Shown piece after piece: positions 24,104-34,824 of a stretch of DNA of 64,000 bases. Source of the stretch: Thunnus maccoyii (taxonomy: Eukaryota; Chordata; Actinopteri; Scombriformes; Scombridae); assembly GCF_910596095.1 (NCBI RefSeq), contig NC_056535.1, positions 25,824,505 to 25,888,504 of the forward strand, read 5' to 3'. How positions within the stretch are numbered: the stretch's first letter is position 1; each line of letters starts with the position of its first letter. A program made the translations under genes and the position numbers. Below the pieces are notes generated by a model that was not told where the DNA came from, searched no databases, and saw only the letters and a list, made by a program, of their open reading frames with translations.

Positions 24104-24743
24104 ATGACAGCCATGCAAAGCAAACACACAAACGCTTTACTCTCAAACTTTTCTCAGCACCACAGATGAAATTAAGGAAGTGTTGCAAGCATGAATTCCT
24201 CTTTACCCCTTTATAAGAACACAAAGGGAACCAAACGCAATATTTATGTGAAAGGCTGCTTATTGTTGCCATTTTCATTAGATGGTAGTTTGTTTGTTGT
24301 AGTATTTTCTGAAAGAATAAGAGTGTAATTCTGTTTCAACAGGATGTTTGCTGAAAAACCAGTTTGATTGTCTTTTTTTTTAGGTTTTCCTGTGTTTACA
24401 ACTATCCTTCTCATAGCGAATCAACTGAAAAACGTAGGTCTTACAAAACACAGTCTTACAACATGTAGCAATGTTTCAGAATCACAAATTGGTTCTCAGA
24501 GTGACACTAAAAATGTGATGTGTGTTGACAAATTCACCACCAATGAATTTGATGTATTGTACATATTAATTTGTAATAATTAATATAATTGAGTAAAGTG
24601 TTTACCATTGATGTACATAAGCTAGGCACAACTGTGCAATAATTTTTACTTTTTTAGGATTTTAAGATGAGAATGTGACTAAACTGTGACTTTTTTTGTT
24701 TTGTTTTTTTATTTGATTAAGAATGCTGGCATTCAAAAAATCA

Positions 24744-24749
24744 AATAAA
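24744..24749 (+). promoter_or_regulatory. Candidate polyadenylation signal, bcl2l14-like gene
   Basis: AATAAA about 640 nt after the stop at 24103, followed by another overlapping AATAAA. It gives a plausible 3' UTR end near 24770. Confidence 0.5.
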
Positions 24750-24774
24750 ATAAATTTAATGCACAATTTTGTGT

Positions 24775-27220
24775 CTTTTTTCCATCAAACATCACCATAC
24801 ACAGACACACTATATATTTTGCAGCTACATGTATGTAAGATCAAGGCTTTACTATAAAAGGCCTCACTAATGGCCATCAGGAAAATAATCATTGAGCAGA
24901 AATACTTATTCTCTACGAAACCCACTCTTGTAGTTGGTTGGACTTTGTTTAGAAGAGGGCAAACATGTTTGAATAAGTGCATCTCTTTTTATGGCTGTTT
25001 GTGACGGCACTGGTATTTTCCACAGCAGCAATTGTGCGGGTTTCTCCAGAAGACGTAGTAACCTAGTTGTGGAAAGTTCAAGGAAGAAGCAAGACTCCGG
25101 TTCAGCCACACCTCTGTTATCTCACTACATACCTCCTAAAGTGCAGACAAAAGCCTGCAGCATGTGTGTCTATTCTTAAAAGTCCATTCCTGCAATAACT
25201 GAGACTGAAATTAACACGTCTTGACAATAATTATTGCTTCCACATGCATGCGAGTTGATCAGTTAGAACAAGTTTGCTTTGTTATTAAACCTTTGCACAA
25301 ATGCAGTACAAGTATTTTTTTTTTTTTTACCTTTTTTTTTTTAAATTTTTCTTCTGCAGATAATATAGATACAAAGATGGGTACGAGTACATCTGGGAAA
25401 ACTTTTGACTGGTACTATATAATTATGTAAATATTTTTTTTCTTCCTCTTCCTTTTTTTAGAATGTAAATTTACTTCTTTATTATTATTTCAGCCCATCA
25501 GTGGGGATGGTGGGGTGGGGGGTTATGCAGTTGTGGTACAGCATGATGCCATACAGTCCTTATACAGGCCTATGTGATGAACTTAAATGACCTGTTATGC
25601 ATCCACACGTGGATACACTCATGTAAAAACTCAATAAAGAAATAATCGCCCCCCCCAAAAAAAATCAGTACAAACCAATAAATGTGGTTTTACATAACAG
25701 TATTGTAGACATGAAAAAACATTGTTGATCCCGGGCGGACAGTCTGGCACGCAATTATGAGATGGAATGTGACAACATGTCAGTTGTACGGCTGAAGCGT
25801 GCAGTGATGGATCTCACCTGTGGAACAGGTTCCCCTACAGGCAGAAGACCTTTCCAACAAAACAGAGGATGGCCTTAATATCCTGCCAGAACTAATGGGC
25901 TCACAGGGGACTTTGGTGCATCCAGTACGGTGCTACGCAACACATGCACTCACATGCACCAGGGAAAAGAAGGCAGCAGAGGCAACTGGAGAGAAGATGA
26001 AGGGACTGTTGATATTATTGTGAACAATGAAGCTAAATGTATAATGTTTTCTTTTTAACTTCAGAATAGAGTTGTTTTAGTTTGTTTGTTTCTTTTCTTT
26101 TCGGAATATACAAGTTAACACACACAGTCTGTGTTTGTCTCCTGGATGAACACAAACACAGGTGACAGTGAGGTAAGAGAAAAACAGGATGTGCAAGAAA
26201 GCAGGTGGTGGAAAAATTAAGGCCAAATTGTTACCAAGGAGTACTGAACTGTTTTGAAAGGTTCAGTGACTAAATAAGTCGTCATGCAATCACAGTTGAA
26301 TAAATAACAAACAACAAATGATTAATTGTACTGTGATTGATGACTCATCACATTTATACAATAGTTACAACCCTGACATGAGCACGGCTGCTGTGAAGAA
26401 GACCTTTTTCACGGCAGACACTTTTGACTCATCATAACAGAGAAAGCTCAGATGTAATTAAAGGATTATGTTGTACTGAGGCGTCCTCACGTCAACATGG
26501 CCCTGCAGACAGTATTAACATGTTACGCAACTTAAAAGTGTTTTGCCAAATAAAAGTCTTATCATGAGAACAATCAATAGTGAACAAGAAGAAACATTAC
26601 AATCTATTTGAAGTAGTTTCACACCTCGTCAGTAAATTCACAAAAAGCATTTAAATTCATGTCCGTGCTTGACAGCTGGGGTAAAACAAGGTTTAATCTG
26701 TATTTTGTTACTCTACCAACTGTAACTTAAAAGGTATTTTTTAACTACACATTCACAAACAATATGAACAAACCTTTCACACCATTAAAACACTTAAAAC
26801 TTAATGATTTAGTTGTCTCCTCGTGTATTTAATGACCTGACAGTTGTTTGTTGAGTGACCGCAGGTTCCAGTCCTGTTATGGTGAAAAGGTTACCTTTGT
26901 GTTTGGATCACGGCTTGTCCCTTTAAGCTTTTGCTATTATGTGGTTTCAGTTATCTGACCAACAGCAGGAAACACTGACCACATGCAGGGTCTGGATTGC
27001 CTAATGATGATGAGTGGCCCAGTCTAGACTATTTTTAGCAGGCAACAAAATAGCTTTCAACATCGAACCCTGAAACCCAGACAATTTATTTCTGGTAGTG
27101 TAATGGTGCGGTAATGTCTTTAGGAGTTATTACCTTTGTACAGTAGTTATTTGTAAAGTCTGTTTCAAACCAGTTAAAAATGACAAAAAGACAGTATGTT
27201 TTGTGTAAACCTTTTACATT
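24775..27220. other. Intergenic region between bcl2l14-like and rplp2
   Basis: The two genes converge here. I see no exon with recognisable homology, only T-rich tracts (about 25313-25345), a short G-rich stretch near 25505-25520 and AT-rich DNA. Confidence 0.5.
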
Positions 27221-27226
27221 TTTATT
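27221..27226 (-). promoter_or_regulatory. Polyadenylation signal, rplp2
   Basis: AATAAA on the minus strand, 26 nt beyond the rplp2 stop. A very short 3' UTR is typical of ribosomal protein genes. Confidence 0.8.
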
Positions 27227-27251
27227 GCTTTTTAAGCATGGAGAAGGTAGA

Positions 27252-27887
27252 TTAATCAAAGAGTCCGAAGCCCATGTCTTCGTCTGACTCTTCTGATTCC
27301 TCTTTCTTCTCTTCCTTTTTCTCTTCCGCTGGAAATGAGAGGGATTAAAGACAAGAGTCAGTGCCAAAGAAATGTGTCAGGAACTCTTATCTATAATAAC
27401 CTACATCATTAACGAATTAAACTTTGTTCTATGACTGCTACACATTTATTTGAGAGGGCGTCACAGTTTTTGCATTGCTATTATAATGTAGTAATAGATG
27501 ATAATGTTACTAGGCAATCATACAGACACTAAAAGACATCCGTTTATCAATTTGAGCTAAGAATGAAAAGGTGTATACGTACCAGCAGCAGGCGCAGCCC
27601 CTGCTCCAGCGGCCCCACCAGCACCAGCGGCAGGAGCTGCTACAGCACCACCTGCTGGTACGGAGGCTAACTTGGAGAGGCCTGTGGGGGACAAAAAACA
27701 AACATTTTTAGCCATCTTCAGTGAGCAACACCTTGAAATCTTCAGTTGTGTTCAGAGAGAGGCCTTTACCTGAGTTCATGACTTCATTGATGTCTTTCCC
27801 ACTCAACTCACTAATGACCTACAGAGAAATGCAAATATTTAACTTCAGCCACAAAGCATTTGCAGTGGACACAAGACTTGTAACTGC

Positions 27888-27931
<44 letters not shown>

Positions 27932-28069
27932 GGTTGAATGGTATACCTTGTCTAAGCGTTCGTCATCGGCCTCAATTCCCACGCTGCCCAAGATGGCTTT
28001 GATGTCCTTTGCGGAGGGGCTGGTGTTCCCACCGAGGGCAGCCAGGAGGTAAGCGGCCACGTAACGCAT
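27252..28069 (-). CDS. rplp2: 60S acidic ribosomal protein P2 (RPLP2)
   Basis: Four coding exons on the minus strand: 28069-27947, 27818-27770, 27681-27583, 27328-27252. They total 348 nt, 115 residues, the same length as human RPLP2 as I recall it. It starts [15 protein letters not shown], continues [17 protein letters not shown] and [12 protein letters not shown], then an alanine/glycine/proline-rich hinge, and ends in the acidic P-stalk tail [13 protein letters not shown]2 dimerises with P1 and binds P0 at the ribosomal stalk, recruiting elongation factors; the conserved C-terminus makes that contact. The exon just before the ATG has only one 5' UTR base (28070) after its acceptor, so a non-coding first exon is required; the candidate is at 31440-31495. 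All junctions have GT-AG and preserve frame, and no disabling change is seen, so this is the functional gene and not a processed copy. Confidence 0.97.
27893..27928. repeat. (AC)18 microsatellite inside rplp2
   Basis: About 18 uninterrupted AC units in the short intron between the first two coding exons of rplp2, roughly 18 nt from the donor of the upstream exon. Confidence 0.95.
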
Positions 28070-28439
28070 TCTGTAGACAGAAGAAACAGATTACAGGTGA
28101 ACAACTTTTGAGTGAAGCAATGCAATATTCCCATCAAGTCTGAGAAAGTAAAACAACAGAATTACACTTGAAAGCGTTCAAGTTTCAAGCTTTCAACCAA
28201 ATAGACAATTGACACACATCCTTCTTTATTTTAGTGAACTAAAATACACCAGAGATAAATAAAGAAGCTACTTGTCTTTTAAACAAGTAGGTTTATTTTT
28301 ACCATTGTCTCATATTGTGAATTCCATAACTTAGAACTATTTTGTCTTGGACTGCCAGTATTGGTAGGTTCCTGGTGTTTTGTGTTGACACACATAGATC
28401 CGTAACACTGGATCAAGATATCACAGTCTCTGGAAAAAA

Positions 28440-29060
28440 AACCTACAGATCTTGTCTGATTTTAAATATCTCAACATCACTGTTGACTCAAATCTGTCTT
28501 TGACGTCACCATAAAAAGAAGTAATGATAGATTTAGTCGGACACATTTCAAACTAACAAGGAACTGTGTGACCACTAATGCAGCTAAAAAGTTCATGAAT
28601 ACAATGATACTCCCACACATCACATACTATCTGACAAGATGAGGACACGTCAATAAAACCGTACTAAAGCCAATAGAATCGCTGTACAAACAAAACAATA
28701 AAAACACTAGACAAGAAGCTACAAGGATACCATCATTGTAATATTTTGAAAAAGCACAACTTACTAAGTTGGGAAAAAATGGTTAAATAGAGTAGACTGT
28801 GTCTTGTTTTCAATGTATTACACAATATGGCTCCTCCACCACTCTGTATTTGCATCACATTAAAAACAAGCCGAACTACTGGAGCAGCAACTTACACCTT
28901 GAAGACAAAGTAGTTCTGCTTTTTCCTGTCAGAGCCACAAGAAACGCCTAAGAAACTGTGTCAACTACCATTCATTCATTCTCCACTACATTAAGAGCCT
29001 GGTTCATGAGAAATCAAACTCATGAACACTAGAACAGTGAAGTGTTTTTTCATGTTGTCT
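28440..29060 (+). mobile_element. Degraded LINE relic (tentative)
   Basis: Broken plus-strand reading frames resemble the end of a LINE reverse transcriptase: a FKYLNITVDSNLSL-like piece (compare the YLGIWLDS-type motif of LINE ORF2), followed by many stops. The sequence continues to about 29430 with an AT-rich tail. No borders or target duplication are clear. Confidence 0.35.
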
Positions 29061-29557
29061 TATTTGTCATTATCATGCTTAATCTAAGAGCTGCTCCTGC
29101 ATATCACAGGCTCTTTACGTAATATTCACACTTCACCAGGCCTTAAGATTGTGTTGTCATGTTATTTGATGACTTGTTGATTGTTGTCATGCTAGTGTTG
29201 AGTTTGTGTATCTAAACAGTCATATTTCTTGTCTCTATGTAGTGTGCCCTCTGTTTGTATCTGCATATTTTCATTGCTTTTATTGTAGATGTTCAATGTT
29301 TTTATTTGTAACATTTGTACTTTCAACTATTTGCCTGCCTGGTGACTACAGATGAAAATAAGCCTTTCTGACTAACACTGGCATAGTTTCAGAAATGTTA
29401 TTAATATGCATTGTCCCTATAAAATAAAGTAATAAAATAAATAATAATGAAACATAAAAATGTGCATACATACAATATCTGCTTTTTTGTAATGTGCTAC
29501 TGTGGCCACATTCATTAAGCTGTTTTGAGATGCTACTGGTGGTTATTTTTATTATTT

Positions 29558-29836
29558 ACTGATGAGCTAATTATTTTCACAATTAATGTTTTGGTCTGTA
29601 AAATGTCCGTCACAATTTCCCAAAGTTGGTATTTTCAAATTGTTTTGTCTGACAGTCCAAATCCCAAAGATATTCAGTTGACTTCATACAAGACTAAGAA
29701 AACCAGCAAATCTAATATTTTACCATTATTGTTTTAACTATTTCTTTAAACAATTAAATGATTATTAATACATGTTGCACCTGAATATTCTGTCGATGGA
29801 CAAATCTATTAAGCAAGTAATTTTTTCAGCTCTAAT
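29558..29836. mobile_element. CTGCAACTAA-family DNA element, diverged copy
   Basis: Contains TTTTGGTCTGTAAAATGTC, TTGTTTTGTCTGACAGTCCA, AAATCCCAAAGATATTCAGTT and a terminal TTTTTTCAGCTCTAAT. These follow the order seen in the copy at 47551-47978. Confidence 0.65.
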
Positions 29837-29917
29837 CATGGTATCATGTTAGACACTATACTGCTGGAGTGGGAGTATGCATTTTCTTCCTTTTCTATAA
29901 AAAGGACTGTTATCTTT

Positions 29918-30172
29918 TAATCTGTCCATTATTTTCTCAATTGATTAGTTGAGTGTGAGAGTGAAAGAATAAAATGGCTCCCCAAAGCTAAGGTCAAGCT
30001 AAGGTCTTGTTTTGTCCACAATCCAAAAGATATTCAGTTTACTATCATAGAAGACTAAAGAAACCAGAGAATATTCATATGAGAAGCTGGAACCAGAGAA
30101 TTAACATTTTTTTCATAAAAAATGACTCAATTATTCATCAAAATAGTTATCGAATAAGTTTAACTCTAGTAT
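29918..30172. mobile_element. CTGCAACTAA-family DNA element, second diverged copy
   Basis: Contains TCCATTATTTTCTCAATTGA, AAAATGGCTCCCCAAAGC, AAAGATATTCAGTTTACTA, GAAACCAGAGAATATTCA and AAAATAGTTATCGAATAAG in family order, immediately after the previous copy. Confidence 0.65.
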
Positions 30173-30314
30173 ACTGTCACTCAGAAACATCTCACTTTTG
30201 TATTTCACTTTAGTGCTTTTAATCACCACTAGGAGTCTGAAACACAAGCTTTCCCCAGTTAGAGGGTTTTATTTATAACTGTGCCAATCACTTAATGACT
30301 ATGTGGTGTGTTTA

Positions 30315-30900
30315 AATCAGTCCCTCCAGGAAACTGATTTTGCAATTGCAATATCTGAGGCAAATTCAAGAAATCTACACACTATTAGCAGGAACTGGCA
30401 ATTTTGCTAGATTACTGCAACTCTTCCAGATGAAATTACCAAATCAACAGACCGCATGTGATTTGGTCCTATTGTTGCATTTCGTGTTGCGGTAACTCGA
30501 GCCATCGCAGCGCAAATTCAGCAAGGATTCAGGCGTTAATAGATTTTAAAATGCATTACTGACTGATCTTTTTTTTTTGGTGCTAATATTGAGGTGAAAG
30601 TTTATTTAATAAAGGCTATTTTTTTCATATTTGAGCCCATGGTTCTCATGTTCAGAAAATTTAAAATTAGCACGAAAATATACTTGTTTCTGTGATATGC
30701 GGTATGCTTTTCATCAAAGGAAGTGATTACATATGATTCATTATTGGTAGCAGTTTTATCAAAAGTTGCATTCTTTTCCTTTGCATGCATTTTTTCCCCA
30801 ATTCCCGCAATTTTAACCTAAAAAGAGCACATAACACATCGCAAATTGTATCGCAACTTTTGAGAAAGGATGCTTGAGAGAAAAGAAAAAAAAAAGAAAA
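30315..30900. repeat. Unclassified interspersed-repeat-like block
   Basis: Begins TCCCTCCAGGAAACTGATTT and includes GCAATTGCAATATC, CCGCAATTTTAACC and ATCGCAACTTTTGAGA, an arrangement I associate with a fish DNA-element family. No clear inverted ends, so the class is unproven. Confidence 0.35.
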
Positions 30901-31234
30901 AAAATCAAGCATTTTGGGCTGCAATAATTACAAAAAGTGAAATCCCGAAGGTACAGATAAATGAAGTAAATACCGTGAAGCAGGCATTAAATAACAGTAA
31001 CTACTTCAGAATACCTTACTAGGACTGATCGTATTTATTTTAGACTGAGTATGTGTGACAGGGAGGAGCCCAGTTTGATGTTAGCTACCGTTAGCTTTGC
31101 TGACCGTATATATTAGCTTTAATTACACACGGACAGAAAGACAATAATTGCAGAAATCAGGTTTGTATAACACTGTTTTGATCTGTAGACACCACATCTG
31201 CAACACTAGCCGCGTCACGTGAGATAAGAAATGA

Positions 31235-31257
31235 CAGCAGCAGCAGCAGCAGCAGCA
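31235..31257. repeat. (CAG)n microsatellite in rplp2 intron 1
   Basis: About 7.7 perfect CAG units, roughly 180 bp from the proposed first exon of rplp2. Confidence 0.9.
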
Positions 31258-31439
31258 TGGCACGCGGGTGTTTCTGTCTGTCCTCCATTTGTGACAGAAC
31301 AACGAGCCTCGTTTCTCCTCCAGAAAACACACGTCTATCGGCGATTAGAAGCCACAGTCGAGTAAATATCGTCTTAAAAACATTTAAACGTTGATTCGTC
31401 GACACACACACCGTTTAAATGCTTGTAAATTTAACTTAC

Positions 31440-31495
31440 TTTAAGTCTAAACAGACACGAAACGTCGGTCACGCTAGGAAATCCGGAAGAGAGAG
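31440..31495 (-). other. rplp2: Proposed non-coding first exon of rplp2 with 5'-TOP start
   Basis: On the minus strand a pyrimidine run CTCTCTCTTCC (rc of about 31485-31495) resembles the 5' terminal oligopyrimidine tract that starts ribosomal protein mRNAs. About 45 nt later, after GACTTAAA, comes a perfect donor GTAAGT. The surroundings are richer in CpG than the flanks, and AGCGTGACCGACGTTTCG lies inside. Joining to the acceptor at 28071-28072 gives a 5' UTR of about 55 nt plus one base before the ATG. Supported by motif and frame logic only; the exact start base is uncertain. Confidence 0.65.
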
Positions 31496-32094
31496 ATGGG
31501 CGGTACCGGAACTTGTAGAAGTGTGGAATGCGTCGATTTTATTGGTCCATTTGGATGACAGACGTGACGTGTCATCCATGGTCAGAATACGTATTACTGT
31601 ATGTCTTCTAAAAAGTAAATCTTTATGATCTCTTTCTATAACATTTTTTTTAAGAAGTAGCGGGTTTTTTTTTTAAAATAAGAACGATAATATATTTTCT
31701 CATCATTGTTGTTGTCAGAAGTTATGTGATGGAATGAAGAAAGTATGTAAAATCTGTAAAAACGGGTTGGGTATAGGCCATGGTATAGGCGATGAAAATC
31801 CCTTTTGCACTTTGGTTCTCAGTAATCTGCCTGAATCTTCTTGTTTGCAAGCCTTCATCTAATCTGCATTCTATATTTATTCCTAGATACATTTTTAATG
31901 AAATCACAATAATTATTTCAAGAAGACAACCTGGCAGCTTGTAAAAATCTCTACAGGTTATCTTAAAAACGATGTTTTGTGATTATTATGGGTACAATTT
32001 ATTGAAAAAAAAAACAAAAAACAAAACAAACATTCTTCTTTATCTTTTAAAAGTGAGAGACAGTTCCTGTGTTTTTCATGCTTTACTGTGAGTG

Positions 32095-32540
32095 CAAAAG
32101 TAGGTCTTTTCCTTAAGTAAAAGCAACAATACCACAGTTACAACTAAGTCCTACATTCATAATGTTACTTAAGTATTAGAAGAATGTTTGATTTCATGCC
32201 CCCTGCGATTGCATGTACTTTTGGTGTGTTCTCTTGCTTTTTGTGTGTTTTATGTATAGATTTTTTTTCTATCTTCTTCTGTGTGAAGCATCTTTGAGTA
32301 CCTTGAAAAGTGCTCTATAAATAAAATGTGGTATTATTACAAAGGATTATCATATTAGGTGTGTTAGGCCTATATGTATGTATGTCTATATATCCTAAAT
32401 GCTACGTATGTAAAATCTGAATCTTCAAAGTATTCGTCAAATAAATGTAGTGTACAATATTTCTCTCTAAAATGTAGTTGAGTAGAAGTGGTGTATAATG
32501 AAAACACTCAAGTACACACTATACTGTACGTTTTAGTGCT
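32095..32540. mobile_element. DNA-element relic interrupted by a LINE tail
   Basis: The outer parts (TTCCTTAAGTAAAAGCAAC near 32110 and TAGTTGAGTAGAAGTGG with CACTCAAGTACACACTATAC near 32475-32525) match the two ends of the family complete at 45087-45876. Between them, 32200-32335 looks like an L2-type LINE 3' end: TGTGAAGCATCTTTGAGTAC, then AAAAGTGCTCTATAAATAAA. No target duplication could be fixed. Confidence 0.55.
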
Positions 32541-32823
32541 AATTTTTGTACTACGTTTTTCAGCACTATATGCAAATACGACAATTCTGTATCTAATATG
32601 ATGCCGACTTAAAATTAAATCACTCATGTTTATAATGTTTGAAACTTGCTTGCTGCAGTGTCATAAGTCTAAACATAACATGGTAACTATGCTATAAATT
32701 ACACAAATGAAGGACAATGACCAGAAAGTGGAGATGCTACAAGTTTTTAAAAATGTGCAATAATAGCAGAGTGTCATGTGCTATAGTAGGACAGTACAAT
32801 GATCCAGTTTCTTGCGTACATTA

Positions 32824-32829
32824 TTTATT
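32824..32829 (-). promoter_or_regulatory. Candidate polyadenylation signal for the 33017-33361 gene
   Basis: Minus-strand AATAAA, about 190 nt beyond the stop of the small membrane-protein ORF. Confidence 0.45.
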
Positions 32830-33016
32830 TCCATCAAATCACAGTCAGAAACACAGTTCAGAAATCATCATTACATCATCTCTAGTTATGACGTGGCTCT
32901 GAATTGATTCTTTGCTGGAGATCTGTAATACCACATGTGCTTAAAACATTGTAGAAAACACAAAAAAGTGACAAAACAAGCGTAGTTAATGTATTAACAG
33001 TTGTTCTCTTATCAGA

Positions 33017-33361
33017 CTACAATTCAATCAGCTCCTCCTGTCTCTCCTGACTGAAAAGCCAGTCGAACAGAAAGACGACTGAATCTGTCACAAATTCTGC
33101 AATCTTGTTCACGTTTGTCACATACCACACTTTATAACAAACTTCTGCCATCAACACAACGAAGAAAATGGCCAAGACCCCGAGAAAGATGCGGTCCATA
33201 TAATAGTTTGCTTTTTCTCTGAAAGTCCACTGCTCCCAAGGTAGTGCCCGCCGGGCCTCGGTGTATTTACTAAAGTGTAGCAAGACCTTCTGTTCATCAT
33301 CCAGGTCTTCCTCTGGAGCCTCCACATTTTCGACACCCTCTGCTTCATCAGTGTCAGCCAT
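33017..33361 (-). CDS. Small acidic single-pass membrane protein, unnamed
   Basis: A 114-residue intact frame. Residues 1-25 are strongly acidic (MADTDEAEGVENVEAPEEDL). About 26-55 are mixed and charged with LPWEQWTFREK. About 57-78 are a hydrophobic membrane segment (IFLGVLAIFFVVLMAEV), and a second amphipathic, moderately hydrophobic stretch at about 88-104 (FVTDSVVFLFDWLF) precedes an acidic end. There is no cleavable signal peptide, so the N-terminus is probably cytoplasmic. The ATG context on the minus strand is AAAATGG. A donor consensus GAG/GTAAGA on the minus strand near 33495 and an acceptor-like TTTGCAG about 10 nt before the ATG suggest a small 5' UTR intron. I do not recognise the family and assign no function. 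Composition, the clean frame and splice signals argue for a real gene. Confidence 0.65.
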   Translation of the reverse strand: MADTDEAEGVENVEAPEEDLDDEQKVLLHFSKYTEARRALPWEQWTFREKANYYMDRIFLGVLAIFFVVLMAEVCYKVWYVTNVNKIAEFVTDSVVFLFDWLFSQERQEELIEL

Positions 33362-34618
33362 TTTTAATGCTGCAAATGTAAGTTTTCCTCAGTCGCCTAA
33401 GGATATTAAAATGAAAAAAAATATTAGAAAGACTGGTGTATTACAGATAGTGTTTCTTATAAAGCTGTCTTAGAATGAATATTAAGGGTCTTACCTCAAA
33501 GTAGACAAGTCTTTAAGATGGGATGAAGATAAGGTTCACACACAAAATTGAGACTCTTGGCTTTTTGTCTCCTCACCTATCATGCTTGTGCTCCTCAGGT
33601 TTCGGTAGGCCGCTGACCACAGGAGAGTGGTGTGAAGGCAGTAAATGCCAGGCTGATAATGCGACACCTGCCTCACTAAGACGAGGGCTGGGGATTAGAA
33701 CACACTCAGCAGTTTCAAATCCCTCAACAAGGATGAAGGTGACAGATGGTAAAATAAGTATTACTGTCTTTGTCAGAGAGAGGCAGACAGAGACAAAGAA
33801 ATAGAGGGTGGAGGTTTCAGATGACAGCATGTTCATGTCAAACTATTTCAACCTTACAACTCTCAGGTGGTCAGCCTACCTGATGTGAATGAACTTTAAT
33901 CTGAGTAGAAGAAATGTCTTGCTGGAGCTCACTGTAATATTTACAGAAAAACCTGGTGTGTTAAACATTTCAAATGACAAAAACATTTAAACTCAAATAT
34001 TCTAAACCAGATTTTTTTTTCTCTGTGTGTGAAAATGTGTGACTGAAATCAGGCAGAAGTCAAGCTGATGACAAAGCAGAACTGACAGCTTCAGCAGAAG
34101 CTTTAGCAGAGTTGGAATAAATCACTTCAACATAATGCTCTGTGGGTAATTTACTCAAATGCTTCAGAGCCTTTCCAACATGCTGCCACAGCTATTGAAA
34201 TATGGCTTAAACTAGCTGAATTAGCTGAAGAGGTGCCTGCATTCTGTGATAAAGACTAATGGTTGGATTGCTTTGTCGTTGCCACAATTGTGTTTCATTT
34301 AGTGATTTCATTGGCAATTTGCATTCCAGGCTAGGCCTTTTCAGTTCTATTAAATGGGTTTCCACAAAGCATTTCACAACACACTGTACTCTCTATTGAT
34401 CCTACTCAGTAAGTCCTGCTACTCTGAGTCTTCTGCTTTTTGCTCACGTGATTACTCAGAGACCAAATGTGAGTAGTTGCAAATCTCCTTTTGGAAATTA
34501 ACTGAAATCAGCATATGTAGATGTGAAATAATAATAGTAATGAGACATGTTAATAGTCAAGCTATGTATGTTTATTCTGGATAACAAGCTTTTTAAACAT
34601 GAAATGTTTGTTGTACTT

Positions 34619-34637
34619 TATATATATATATATATAT
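34619..34637. repeat. (TA)n microsatellite
   Basis: A short uninterrupted TA run downstream of the minus-strand receptor gene. Confidence 0.9.
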
Positions 34638-34824
34638 TACAATTCAATATGAATCAATTGAGGAAGCAATGAGTTTTTAAAAATAATGCAGACTGAGACT
34701 GATGGGAATAATATTATTTCCCTGATTGCAGGCACATTTTCTTCAGATCTGACTGGGTAAAAAGAAGGTGAATGGGTCAAAAATGAACTTGTCCATGACT
34801 CAATGAAGTGCTTTGTTATGTCTG

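Larger units (their letters stand above)
28071..31439 (-). other. rplp2: rplp2 first intron (3.4 kb), repeat-rich
   Basis: The intron between the putative non-coding exon 31440-31495 and the ATG exon. It holds a LINE relic, two CTGCAACTAA-family elements, another element-like block near 30315-30900 and a CAG microsatellite. I looked for a box-defined snoRNA, since human RPLP2 hosts one, and could not identify one by eye. Confidence 0.6.

Noticed and set aside
27887-27946. Extension of the rplp2 first coding exon into the AC repeat
   Set aside because: The exon ends at a GTATAC donor at 27946-27945; the extra frame is only repeat-encoded Cys-Val.
31123-31411. Frames with poly-Cys or poly-Leu over the CAG repeat
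   Set aside because: Repeat-derived, inside rplp2 intron 1.
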